From contig NZ_WUWG01000007.1 in NCBI RefSeq assembly GCF_009833495.1, positions 124,001-188,000 of the forward strand: 64,000 nt of DNA. Reading direction: 5' to 3'. The notes beneath the pieces are model-generated. The model was not told the DNA's origin, did no database searches, and saw only the letters and a program-made list of their open reading frames with translations. Of the stretch, positions 47,406 to 55,984 are shown piece after piece. The translations under genes were made by a program, and so were the position numbers. This stretch comes from Oceanomicrobium pacificus (GTDB taxonomy: Bacteria > Pseudomonadota > Alphaproteobacteria > Rhodobacterales > Rhodobacteraceae). The first letter of the stretch is position 1. Each line of letters begins with the position of its first letter.

Positions 47406-48292
47406 GCGTCGGCCTCCTGCTGGCGTTGCTGCTGGCGCTGGAAGAGCACGATCGGGATGACAAGGATCAGGAGCAGGATCACCGCCACGGCGCTCGCCAC
47501 TGGCCAGTCACGATTGGCGAAGAACTCGTCCCAGAGCACCTTGCCGATCATCAGCGTCCGCGACCCGCCAAGGATCGAGGGGATGACGAACTCGCCCACG
47601 GCCGGAATGAAGACAAGGAAACAGCCCGCGATCACCCCCGGCCGCGACAGGGGCAGGGTGACGAGCCAGAAGGCCTGAAGCCGCGAACAGCCCAGATCCT
47701 CGGCCGCTTCCAGAAGCGAGCCGTCGAGTTTTTCAAGTGTCGCGTAGATCGGCAGGATCATGAAGGGCAGGTAGGTATAGACGATGCCGATATAGACCGC
47801 CCAGTCGGTATTCATGATGACCAGCGGCTGGGAGATCAGCCCCGTCCAGAGCAGGAACTGGTTGAGAAACCCCTCGGTCGAGAGGATCCCGATCCAGCTA
47901 TAGACGCGGATCAGGAAACTCGTCCAGAAGGGCAGGATCACCAGCATCATCAGGGTCGGGCGCCATTCCTCGGGCGCGCAGGCCATGCCATAGGCGATCG
48001 GATAGGCCACCAGAAGCGCGATGAAGGTGGAGATGGCAGCGATTTTCACCGACGAGAGATAGGCCCGCCAATAGAGGTCATCCTCCGTCAGCCAGACGAA
48101 ATTCTCGAAGTCGAGCTGCGACAGGAAATCCTTGAACCCCGCCCAGCCGGCCGCAAGGTCAAGCGTCGGCGTGTAGGGCGGAATGGCAAGGGCTGTGTCT
48201 GACAAGGCGATCTTCAGCACGATGCCGAAGGGCACGAGGAAGAGCGCGAGCAACCAGAGATAGGGAACCCCGATCAGGAAGAGGCGACGCAT
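47402..48292 (-). CDS. Polyamine ABC transporter permease, PotB/PotH-like
   Basis: 296 residues with an N-terminal transmembrane anchor and further hydrophobic segments. The EAA loop is LLEAAEDLGCSRLQAFWLVTLPLSRPG, and FIPAVGEFVIPSILGG is typical of PotB/PotH. It starts 13 bp after the ATPase gene and forms the heterodimeric channel with the PotC-like permease. Confidence 0.93.
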   Translation of the reverse strand: MRRLFLIGVPYLWLLALFLVPFGIVLKIALSDTALAIPPYTPTLDLAAGWAGFKDFLSQLDFENFVWLTEDDLYWRAYLSSVKIAAISTFIALLVAYPIAYGMACAPEEWRPTLMMLVILPFWTSFLIRVYSWIGILSTEGFLNQFLLWTGLISQPLVIMNTDWAVYIGIVYTYLPFMILPIYATLEKLDGSLLEAAEDLGCSRLQAFWLVTLPLSRPGVIAGCFLVFIPAVGEFVIPSILGGSRTLMIGKVLWDEFFANRDWPVASAVAVILLLILVIPIVLFQRQQQRQQEADA

Positions 48293-48305
48293 GTCCGGGC
48301 CTCCG

Positions 48306-49448
48306 TCACTGGGTCAGGACGACGCCGGCGGTCGCCGTGAAGGACAGCCACACCTCGTCTTCCCATGTGATGCCGCGCCGCGAGAGGCGCCGCGAATTGG
48401 TGGCCGAGGCCTTGAAGATCGCGCCGTTGGGCATCTGCACATGATAGGTGGAGATATTGCCCAGATAGCCGATGTCGAGCACCTTGCCCGGCACCGCATT
48501 CGCCCGGTCGTCGGGCTTGTCGGTCGAGATGGCGATCTTTTCGGGGCGGATGGCGAAAGTGCAGCTGTCGCCGAGCGAGAGCGGCACATCCGTTTCGGCA
48601 TGGATCGGCGGCGCGCCGTCGGCCCAGACGAGCTTGTAGCCGCCTTCCTCAGCCTCGGCCACGGTGCCTTCGATCAGGTTCACATCGCCGATGAAGTCGG
48701 CCACGTAGCGCGATTCCGGCTGCTCGTAGATCACGTCCGGCGTCGCGACCTGCATCAGCTTGCCCTCGTCCATCACGGCCACGCGGCTCGCAACCGTCAT
48801 CGCTTCTTCCTGATCGTGGGTGACGATCACGAAGGTTGTGCCGAGCTTCTCCTGGATGTCCATGAGCTCGAACTGTGTATCCTCGCGCAGCTTGCGGTCG
48901 AGCGCGCCGAGCGGCTCGTCGAGCAGGAGCAGTTTCGGGGCCTTGGCGAGCGACCGGGCAAGGGCCACGCGCTGGCGCTGGCCGCCGGAAATCTGGTGCG
49001 GCTTGCGCGATGCGAATTTCTGCAGCCGCACCAGGCGGAGCATTTCCTCCACCCGGCCGGCAATCTCCGATTTCGGCATCGGCGAGCGTTTCAGACCGAA
49101 GGCGATATTGTCCGCGACCGACAGGTGCGGAAAGAGCGCATAGGACTGGAACATCATGTTGATGGGCCGCCGGTTCGGCGCAACGGGCACGATGTCCCGC
49201 CCGTCGAGCGTGATCTCGCCCGCCGTCGGCGTCTCGAACCCCGCCAGCATGCGCATCAGGGTCGTCTTGCCGCAACCCGAGGGGCCGAGCAGGGCAAAGA
49301 ACTCGCGCTCGTAAATGTCGAGCGTCAGGTTCTCGATGGCCGTGAACTCCCCGAATTTCTTGACCACGTTGCGGAACCGGATCAGCGGCACGGCCTCCGT
49401 GTCTTCCCAGGGAGCGAAGCGGATTTGGTTGGGTTTTTCAGAAGGCAT
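48306..49448 (-). CDS. potA: Polyamine ABC transporter ATP-binding protein
   Basis: 380 residues. Walker A GPSGCGKT (55-62), Q-loop MMFQSYALFPHL, signature ISGGQRQRVALARS, Walker B KLLLLDEPLGALD and switch VTHDQEEAM are intact. A C-terminal TOBE-type regulatory domain (FAIRPEKIAIS...) follows. It energises the PotB/PotC-like permeases. It is the first gene of the leftward operon, divergent from the GntR regulator. No gene for a periplasmic polyamine-binding protein is present beside it, which is unusual for this operon type. Confidence 0.94.
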   Translation of the reverse strand: MPSEKPNQIRFAPWEDTEAVPLIRFRNVVKKFGEFTAIENLTLDIYEREFFALLGPSGCGKTTLMRMLAGFETPTAGEITLDGRDIVPVAPNRRPINMMFQSYALFPHLSVADNIAFGLKRSPMPKSEIAGRVEEMLRLVRLQKFASRKPHQISGGQRQRVALARSLAKAPKLLLLDEPLGALDRKLREDTQFELMDIQEKLGTTFVIVTHDQEEAMTVASRVAVMDEGKLMQVATPDVIYEQPESRYVADFIGDVNLIEGTVAEAEEGGYKLVWADGAPPIHAETDVPLSLGDSCTFAIRPEKIAISTDKPDDRANAVPGKVLDIGYLGNISTYHVQMPNGAIFKASATNSRRLSRRGITWEDEVWLSFTATAGVVLTQ

Positions 49449-49625
49449 TGCGGGTCTTTTCGATCATGTGCGGAGCGACAGGGCGGCGGCAGACCGACTC
49501 TTGTCGCAGGCTTTGGCCGCTGTCACGGCAATTCTGCGCCGCCGCTGGACCTGTTGGGTCAGGAGCAGGCGCTCTGCCTGCCATTTGTGCAGCCCGGGAG
49601 CGGGTTGCCTGTTTTGCAGGAAGTG

Positions 49626-49639
49626 TTTGATCAAAAATT
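49626..49639. promoter_or_regulatory. Candidate GntR operator upstream of potA and the regulator gene
   Basis: TTTGATCAAAAATT contains a perfect 10-bp palindrome (TTTGATCAAA). Its reverse complement shares AATTTTTGATCA with the site after the regulator gene (50425-50436). The site lies in the 238-bp divergent region between potA and the regulator gene. Confidence 0.5.
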
Positions 49640-49686
49640 CGGGAAATGCAAGGGTTGCGACACAGGAAAGAAACGCAGGCCGCCCG

Positions 49687-50418
49687 ATGACCGACACCGC
49701 CCAGACCGAACAGCGCCCGGTTCCCGTGCACGAACAGGTGCATGCCGAATTGCGCGAGATGATCCTTCTGGGCCATCTTGCGCCGGGACAGCCTGTCACC
49801 CTGCAAGGGCTGGTCGAGTTGCTCGGCGCGGGCATGACGCCCGTGCGCGAATCCGTGCGGCGCCTGATTGCCGAGGGCGCGCTCGAATTTCAGGGAAACC
49901 GCCGGGTCTGCGTGCCGGTGATGGATGCGGCACGTTTTGCCGAGCTTGAATTTGCCCGTCTCGCGCTGGAGCCGCGGCTGGCCGAGGAAGCCTGCCATGC
50001 CATGAATGCAGCGGATATCGAAGCGCTGAAGGCGATCGACCTGAAGCTCGACCAGGCCATCGAATCGGGCGATGCGGCGGCCTACATGGCCCAGAATTAC
50101 CGGTTCCATTTCGCGCTCTATGGCGCGTCGGGCGCGCAAATCCTCTTGCCGATGGCGGAATCGCTCTGGCTCCGCTACGGCCCGCTGTCGCGGGTGATCT
50201 GCGGGAAATACGGCACGCTCAACATGACCGACCGGCATGAGGAAGCGCTGTCGGCACTGCGTGCGGGCGATGCAAAGGCCGTGGCGCAGGCGATCCGGGA
50301 CGATATCTGCGAAGGGTTCCAGATCGTGCGCTCCACCATGAACTGGCCGGCTGAAATCGCCGCCCCGGCGCTCGCCGGCAGCGCCGGCGCACAGGTTGCA
50401 GCAGACGAAGTCAATTGA
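49687..50418 (+). CDS. GntR family regulator (FCD subfamily)
   Basis: 243 residues from the ATG at 49687; the open frame extends upstream only by chance. An N-terminal winged helix has LQGLVELLGAGMTPVRESVRRLIAEGAL. A C-terminal all-helical FCD ligand domain contains ARLALEPRLAEEACHAM, a YRFHFALYGASG segment and a late DRHEEALSALRAGD (metal-binding His type). It lies between the transporter/PuuA operon and the aminotransferase gene, with matching palindromes on both sides. It therefore probably controls polyamine use and itself; the ligand is unknown. Confidence 0.92.
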   Translation: MTDTAQTEQRPVPVHEQVHAELREMILLGHLAPGQPVTLQGLVELLGAGMTPVRESVRRLIAEGALEFQGNRRVCVPVMDAARFAELEFARLALEPRLAEEACHAMNAADIEALKAIDLKLDQAIESGDAAAYMAQNYRFHFALYGASGAQILLPMAESLWLRYGPLSRVICGKYGTLNMTDRHEEALSALRAGDAKAVAQAIRDDICEGFQIVRSTMNWPAEIAAPALAGSAGAQVAADEVN

Positions 50419-50424
50419 CGCCCA

Positions 50425-50446
50425 AATTTTTGATCATATTATGATC
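50425..50446. promoter_or_regulatory. Candidate GntR operator upstream of the aminotransferase gene
   Basis: AATTTTTGATCA (50425-50436) is shared with the inverted site near 49630. It overlaps a perfect 15-bp palindrome GATCATATTATGATC (50432-50446). It is about 115 bp before the aminotransferase start. Confidence 0.55.
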
Positions 50447-50561
50447 GCATCCCGGCTGATCCGGATCGCGTGCGCCCGCCGGGGCGCGGATCCGGGCGCC
50501 GACCACCCTGCATCACCCAAGAGGGGCCGCCACGCACAGCGCCCCCCGGAGCGACAAAGCC

Positions 50562-51959
50562 ATGACCCTGATTCCGAACCACTTGCCGACAGCCGACCTG
50601 CAGGCGCTCGACGCGGCCCACCACATGCATCCGTTCACCGACGGGGACGAGCTGAACGCAAAAGGCGCGCGGATCATCACCCGCGCCGACGGCGTCTACC
50701 TGACCGACAGTGAAGGCGCGCAGATCCTCGACGGAATGGCCGGGCTCTGGTGTGTGAACCTCGGCTACGGGCGCACCGAACTGGCCGATGTCGCGGCCGA
50801 GCAGATGCGCCAGCTGCCCTATTACAACACGTTCTTCCAGACCAGCCACCCGCCGGTCATCGCGCTCGCCAAACGGCTGGCGGAACTGGCGCCGGGCGAT
50901 CTGAACCATGTGTTCTTCGCCGGATCCGGCTCGGAAGCCAATGACACGAACATCCGCATGGTGCGCCACTATTGGGCGGCCCGCGGCAAGCCGTCCAAAA
51001 AGACGATCATCGCGCGCAAGAACGGCTATCACGGCTCCACGCTCGGCGGCGCGAGCCTCGGCGGCATGAGCGGGATGCACGCGCAGGGCGGTCTTCCGAT
51101 CCCCGACGTGACCCATATCGACCAGCCCAACTGGTACCACGAGGGCGGCGACACCTCCCCCGAGGAATTCGGGCTGGAGCGCGCCCGCCAGCTGGAAGCA
51201 GAGATTGCCCGCCTTGGTGAAGACAATGTCGCGGCCTTCATCGCCGAGCCGGTGCAGGGCGCAGGCGGCGTGATCGTCCCGCCCGAGACCTACTGGCCCG
51301 AAATCCAGCGGATCTGCGACGCGCACGAGATTCTGCTCATCGCGGACGAGGTGATCACCGGATTCGGCCGCACCGGCAACTGGTTCGGGTCCCAGACGTG
51401 GAACATCCGCCCCGACATCATGACCATCGCCAAGGGCCTCAGCTCCGGCTATGTGCCGATCGGCGGCTCGATCGTGTCCGACCATGTGGCCGAGACGATC
51501 AATGGCGCGGGCGATTTCAACCATGGCTACACCTATTCTGGTCATCCGGTCGCGGCCGCCGTCGCGCTGGAGAACCTGCGCATTCTCGACGAGGAAGGCA
51601 TCGTCACCCGCTGCGGGGCAGAGACCGCGCCCTATCTGCGCGAGAAATGGATGCAGCTGGCCGACCATCCGCTCGTTGGCGAGGCGCGGATTTCCGGCAT
51701 GATGGCCGGCATTGCCCTGACGCCCGACAAGGCCGCCCGCGCAAGCTTTGCCGCCGAAGGCGGCACGGTCGGCCTGCGCTGCCGCGAGCGCTGCTTTGCC
51801 AACAATCTCGTCATGCGCCATGTGGGTGACAACATGATCATCGCCCCGCCGCTGGTCATCTCCAAGTCCGAGATCGACACGCTGATCGAGCGGGCGGTGA
51901 AATCGCTCGACGAGACGCTGGCCTCGATCACGGCCGACGGCCTGATGGTGGCGGCCTGA
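50562..51959 (+). CDS. spuC: Class III PLP aminotransferase, putrescine/omega-amino acid type
   Basis: 465 residues. PLP-binding features are seen: FAGSGSEANDTNIRMVRHY, NGYHGSTLGGASLGG, LLIADEVITGFGRTG and the Schiff-base lysine K291 in TIAKGLSSGY. The class fits SpuC-type putrescine-pyruvate or beta-alanine-pyruvate transaminases, which start polyamine breakdown by removing an amino group. It lies 4 bp before the PuuB-like gene (51964). The substrate is inferred from context. Confidence 0.9.
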   Translation: MTLIPNHLPTADLQALDAAHHMHPFTDGDELNAKGARIITRADGVYLTDSEGAQILDGMAGLWCVNLGYGRTELADVAAEQMRQLPYYNTFFQTSHPPVIALAKRLAELAPGDLNHVFFAGSGSEANDTNIRMVRHYWAARGKPSKKTIIARKNGYHGSTLGGASLGGMSGMHAQGGLPIPDVTHIDQPNWYHEGGDTSPEEFGLERARQLEAEIARLGEDNVAAFIAEPVQGAGGVIVPPETYWPEIQRICDAHEILLIADEVITGFGRTGNWFGSQTWNIRPDIMTIAKGLSSGYVPIGGSIVSDHVAETINGAGDFNHGYTYSGHPVAAAVALENLRILDEEGIVTRCGAETAPYLREKWMQLADHPLVGEARISGMMAGIALTPDKAARASFAAEGGTVGLRCRERCFANNLVMRHVGDNMIIAPPLVISKSEIDTLIERAVKSLDETLASITADGLMVAA

Positions 51960-51963
51960 TCCC

Positions 51964-53271
51964 ATGGCCCTCGACATCCTGACCGCCAATGACCGGCCCG
52001 GGGAATATCCCCGGAGCTATTATGCCGCCACCGCCGACGCGCCGGGACCATTCCCGGCGGCCAAGGGCCGGATCACGGCGGATGTGTGCGTCGTTGGCGG
52101 CGGGTTCACCGGCCTGTCGGCCGCGCTGCATCTGGCGGAGCGCGGCTATAAGGTGGTGCTGCTAGAGGCACAGCGCGTCGGGTTCGGCGCGTCGGGGCGC
52201 AATGGCGGACAGGTCGGCACCGGCCAGCGCGTCGATCAGGAAGAACTCGACAAGATGGTCGGGCGCGAGACCTCGGACAGGCTCTGGGACCTCGCGCAGG
52301 ACTCGGTCGCGCTCGTCAAGGACCTGATCGCGCGCCACAAGATCGATTGCGGCTATGTGGACGGGATCATCCATGCCGACCACCGCGCGCGCTACGTGCC
52401 CCATTCGCATGCCTATGCCGCGCTGCTGCAAGACCGTTACGGCTATGACAGGATCCGCCCGCTCGACAAAGCGGAGATCCGGCAGCTTGTCGGTTCGCCC
52501 GCCTATCACGGCGGCACGCTCGACATGGGCGCGGGGCATCTGCACCCGCTGGCCTATGCGTTCGGGCTGGCCCGTGCGGCCATCTCGGCGGGCGCGATCA
52601 TTCACGAGACGAGCCGGGTCACTTCGATCACGCCGGGCGCGCGCGTGACCGTCCGAACCGACGGGGCAGAGGTCGATGCGGCCCATCTTGTGCTCGGCTG
52701 CAACGGCTATCTCGGCGGGCTGGAGGGCCAGGTGGCCGCACGGGTCATGCCGATCAACAATTTCATCGCCGCGACCCGCCCCCTGTCCGAGGAAGAGGCG
52801 CGCCGCGTCATCCGCGACAATCACGCGGTGGCGGATTCAAAATTCGTGATCAACTATTTCCGCCTGTCGCAGGACCGGCGGCTGCTCTTTGGCGGCGGCG
52901 AAAGCTACGGCTACCGCTTTCCGTCCGATATCGAGGCGCTGGTGCGCAAACCGATGCGGGCGATCTTCCCGCATCTCTCGGATATCGAGATCGACTATGC
53001 CTGGGGCGGCACGCTCGGGATCACCATGAACCGAATGCCGCATTTCGCGCGCCTGCAAGGAAACATCCTGTCTGCAGCGGGCTATTCCGGTCATGGTGTG
53101 GCTATGGCGAGCCTTTCGGGCAAGATCCTCGCCGAAGCGATTGCCGGACAGGCGGAGCGGTTCGACCTGATGGCAGACGTGCCGACGCCCCGCTTCCCGG
53201 GCGGAGCCGCGCTGCGCACCCCGCTCCTTGTGCTGGCGATGACCTGGTACGCGCTGCGCGACCGGCTCTGA
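51964..53271 (+). CDS. puuB: FAD-dependent oxidoreductase, gamma-glutamylputrescine oxidase type
   Basis: 435 residues. An FAD Rossmann motif at 41-50 (VCVVGGGFTG) is followed by GFGASGRNGGQVGTGQRVDQEEL. The closing motif GYSGHGVAMASLSGKILAEAI is present near the end. This arrangement matches PuuB, which oxidises gamma-glutamylputrescine to the aldehyde with hydrogen peroxide as by-product. It is co-transcribed with the aminotransferase. A second, diverged copy lies at 43862. Confidence 0.9.
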   Translation: MALDILTANDRPGEYPRSYYAATADAPGPFPAAKGRITADVCVVGGGFTGLSAALHLAERGYKVVLLEAQRVGFGASGRNGGQVGTGQRVDQEELDKMVGRETSDRLWDLAQDSVALVKDLIARHKIDCGYVDGIIHADHRARYVPHSHAYAALLQDRYGYDRIRPLDKAEIRQLVGSPAYHGGTLDMGAGHLHPLAYAFGLARAAISAGAIIHETSRVTSITPGARVTVRTDGAEVDAAHLVLGCNGYLGGLEGQVAARVMPINNFIAATRPLSEEEARRVIRDNHAVADSKFVINYFRLSQDRRLLFGGGESYGYRFPSDIEALVRKPMRAIFPHLSDIEIDYAWGGTLGITMNRMPHFARLQGNILSAAGYSGHGVAMASLSGKILAEAIAGQAERFDLMADVPTPRFPGGAALRTPLLVLAMTWYALRDRL

Positions 53272-53287
53272 GCATCGCGCTCAGAGC
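53265..53287. terminator. Hairpin across two convergent stop codons
   Basis: GCTCTGAGC and GCTCAGAGC form a perfect 9-bp stem with the 5-nt loop ATCGC. It covers the stop of puuB and the stop of the leftward hexosaminidase gene. There is no T-run; it may act as a bidirectional block. Confidence 0.4.
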
Positions 53288-55200
53288 TGGGGCAGCAGCC
53301 GCGACAGGGCGGCGAACCGCTCGAAATCCTTGGCCGCCGGTGTGGTCCATCCGGTCTCGGCAATCGCGCCGAGACGCGGGAAAACCATGTGATTGAACTG
53401 GCTCCGGCTGGCGATATGTTCGCCCCAGATGCCGCCCTGCACACCCAGAAGCTGGGGCATCTGCGCCTCTGACAGCGCGCCGTCAGGTGCGAACCGGTAT
53501 GCATGTTCCGGCGTGGACACGCCGGCCCAGCTTGATCCGGGCTCGTCCCAGCCGTCCGCCTGCGCCATATCCATGTAATAGGCCTGTCCGGGCGAAGCCA
53601 CGACCTGATAGCCGCGATCCGCCAGTCCGCGAATGACCTCCGGCGCCTGCCAGGCGATCAGAAGCGCATTGTCCGGAGAGATGCCACCGCCTTCCGCCAC
53701 CTCGTTCCAGCCGGCAAAGCCCTTGCCGAGCCCGCGCAAAATCTCTTGCGCGCGGCGCATGAAATGGGCCTGCAACTCCATCGTGCCGGACAGCCCCTCA
53801 TCGGCCATCAGTTTTTGTGCTGCTGGCGATTTGAGCCAGGCCGTGCCGTCGACCTCATCACCGCCCATATGGATGAACGGGCCGGGGAAGAGGTCCGCCA
53901 GTTCGCCGAGCAGGGTTTCGAGGAACGCATATGTCTCCGGCACGCCCGGATTGAGCGCATTGTTCGCGTAGCCCTGCACCGAATGGTAGGCGGCTGCCGG
54001 TTCGCCCGGATCGCGCAGATGGGGCAGGGCGGTCAGGATCGCGGTTGCATGGCCGGGCGTGTCGACCTCGGGCAAGACCTCGATGCCGAGCGACGCGGCA
54101 TGGGCAAGGAAGGCCCGGATCTCCGCCTTGGTGTAGAAGCCGCCATGCGGCGCGGCGCCGGAGGTGAACTGGGGCGCGAGCGGCAACCCGTGGCCGCGCA
54201 TGGCGCCGACATCGGTCAGTTCAGGATAGGCGTCGATCTCGATCCGCCAGCCTTCGTCATCCGTCAGATGCCAATGGAACCGGTTCATCCGCATCCATGC
54301 GAGGATATCGACAAGCCGCGTGACCTCCGCCAGCCCGTAGAAGCGGCGGGACACATCCAGATGTGTGCCACGCCAGCCGAACCGCGGCGCATCCTCGATC
54401 CGCCCGTCACCCGGCTGGCGGAACCGGTCGGGAGCGCGGTCGGCGGCGGACAGGATCTGCGCCAGCACCGTCAGCCCGTAGCGCCGGCCATTGCCCGCAC
54501 CATGGGCCAGCGTTGCGGCCCCGTCGGCAAATTCGAGCCGGTAGCCCTCGGCCGGCAGCGTCCCGTCAGCCTCGATACGGAGCGGCAGGCATCCTTCGGA
54601 ATCCCCCATACGGAACGGGGTCATCCGGCCGGGGAAGAGCCGTCCCGCCAGCCCGTTGATCGCAGCCACGTCCCGCGCGGCAGGGTGTGCCGCGCCGCCC
54701 GTCAGCCCATAGGCGCAAACACCTGTCAGATAACCCGTCACATCAACCGCGTTCGGCCAGGGCAGGATCCCGAGCGGGACCTCGACCTGGCCCGCCGGCC
54801 AGACCCTGCGCGACCCGTCCGGTTCCTCAGGCACGCGGGACAGGAGCGCTGTTTCGATGTCCAACAGACGGCCATCGGGGAAAATCAGATAGGCGCCGGT
54901 CGGACCATCCTCCAGGTGCATCGCTGGCAGGTCGAGGCCGGAAATGGTGATCTCCCAGCTCTCGCCCGCTGCAAGATTGTCGAATTCGGGACGCAGCACA
55001 TGATGGCTCGCCACCGCCGCTTCCAGCCTCGCGCCTGCGAACTGTGCGGGATCATGGGCAAAGATCACGCATGTATAGGCCAGCTGCACCGGCCCGAGGG
55101 GCGCGCCCGACAGGTTGTGCAACTGCAGGACCATCCGCCCGCCCTGTGCGGCGTCGGCCGGGTGGTAGCGGCTTTCAAGGCAAAAATCGGTTCGCGACAT
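53281..55200 (-). CDS. Beta-N-acetylhexosaminidase, GH20 family
   Basis: 639 residues. A GH20b-like N-terminal domain (about 90-250) precedes the catalytic barrel. Motifs seen are GWRGTHLDVSRRFYGL, MNRFHWHLTDDEGWRIEI, EVLPEVDTPGHA and the catalytic pair D448-E449 in HMGGDEVDGTAW. It releases terminal N-acetylglucosamine or N-acetylgalactosamine. No signal peptide is evident, so it probably acts in the cytoplasm on imported chito-oligosaccharides. GAGG precedes the ATG. It is last in the leftward operon with the RidA, RpiR and SDR genes. Confidence 0.93.
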   Translation of the reverse strand: MSRTDFCLESRYHPADAAQGGRMVLQLHNLSGAPLGPVQLAYTCVIFAHDPAQFAGARLEAAVASHHVLRPEFDNLAAGESWEITISGLDLPAMHLEDGPTGAYLIFPDGRLLDIETALLSRVPEEPDGSRRVWPAGQVEVPLGILPWPNAVDVTGYLTGVCAYGLTGGAAHPAARDVAAINGLAGRLFPGRMTPFRMGDSEGCLPLRIEADGTLPAEGYRLEFADGAATLAHGAGNGRRYGLTVLAQILSAADRAPDRFRQPGDGRIEDAPRFGWRGTHLDVSRRFYGLAEVTRLVDILAWMRMNRFHWHLTDDEGWRIEIDAYPELTDVGAMRGHGLPLAPQFTSGAAPHGGFYTKAEIRAFLAHAASLGIEVLPEVDTPGHATAILTALPHLRDPGEPAAAYHSVQGYANNALNPGVPETYAFLETLLGELADLFPGPFIHMGGDEVDGTAWLKSPAAQKLMADEGLSGTMELQAHFMRRAQEILRGLGKGFAGWNEVAEGGGISPDNALLIAWQAPEVIRGLADRGYQVVASPGQAYYMDMAQADGWDEPGSSWAGVSTPEHAYRFAPDGALSEAQMPQLLGVQGGIWGEHIASRSQFNHMVFPRLGAIAETGWTTPAAKDFERFAALSRLLPQL

Positions 55201-55209
55201 GGGGACACC

Positions 55210-55983
55210 TCAGGGAGCGTAATCTTCGGATTGGGAAAAAAGGCGGGCAAGCCCCGTCTGGCCGGCGCTGAGGCCGGCATCGACGGGCAGGCAGACGCCG
55301 CTGACGGCGGCTGCCGCATCGGACAGGAGATAGGCAACCGCGGCCGCGACCTCTTCGGGCGCCACGATCCGGCGGAGCGGGTAGGGCGCGGCAGCCTCCT
55401 CCAACACCTGCGGATTGGCACGGGCACGGTCATTCCAGGCTTGTGTCCGGACGGTGCCGGGCAGGACGGCGTTCACCCGCAGGCCTAGGGGGCCGCATTC
55501 GACCGCCGCGAGGCGCGTGAAATGCAGAAGCGCCGCCTTGGCCATGCTGTAGCCCGGATGGCCGAACACGCCCGTCCCGTTGATGGACCCGATATTGACC
55601 GTCGCGGCACCTGCCGCGAAATGCGGCCGCAGCGCCTGAAAGAGGAGCACCGGCGCTTCGAGGTTGAGCGCCAGATCCGCTCGGAAATTGTCCGCATCGA
55701 GCGTGGCAAGACTGTCGGCCGTGACGCCGCCCGCATTGTTCACAAGCGCCGCGACCGGACCCAGATCTGCGAGCGCCGCGACAAGCGCGTCGCGCGCGGC
55801 CGCATCGGTCAGATCGCAGGTGAGCACCGTAACGGGGTGGCCGGCCCCGGCCGCCGCCCGGTCCAGCGCGGCGGCATCGCGATCCACCAGCACCGGATGG
55901 TGGGTCGGAGCAAGGGCTGCCGCGATGGCGCGGCCGATATCCCCCGCTCCGCCCGTGATGACGGCGATCGGTGTGTCGGGCAT
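55210..55983 (-). CDS. Short-chain dehydrogenase/reductase (SDR)
   Basis: 257 residues from the ATG at 55983, preceded by GGGAGA. It has the classical SDR layout: TGGAGDIGRAIA cofactor motif, NNAGG, catalytic Ser in VNIGSINGTG, YSMAK catalytic Tyr and Lys, and the PGTVRTQ region. It starts 1 bp after the RpiR gene stop. It probably acts on a sugar or amino-sugar derivative, given its neighbours; the substrate is not defined by sequence. Confidence 0.93.
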   Translation of the reverse strand: MPDTPIAVITGGAGDIGRAIAAALAPTHHPVLVDRDAAALDRAAAGAGHPVTVLTCDLTDAAARDALVAALADLGPVAALVNNAGGVTADSLATLDADNFRADLALNLEAPVLLFQALRPHFAAGAATVNIGSINGTGVFGHPGYSMAKAALLHFTRLAAVECGPLGLRVNAVLPGTVRTQAWNDRARANPQVLEEAAAPYPLRRIVAPEEVAAAVAYLLSDAAAAVSGVCLPVDAGLSAGQTGLARLFSQSEDYAP

Positions 55984-55984
55984 G

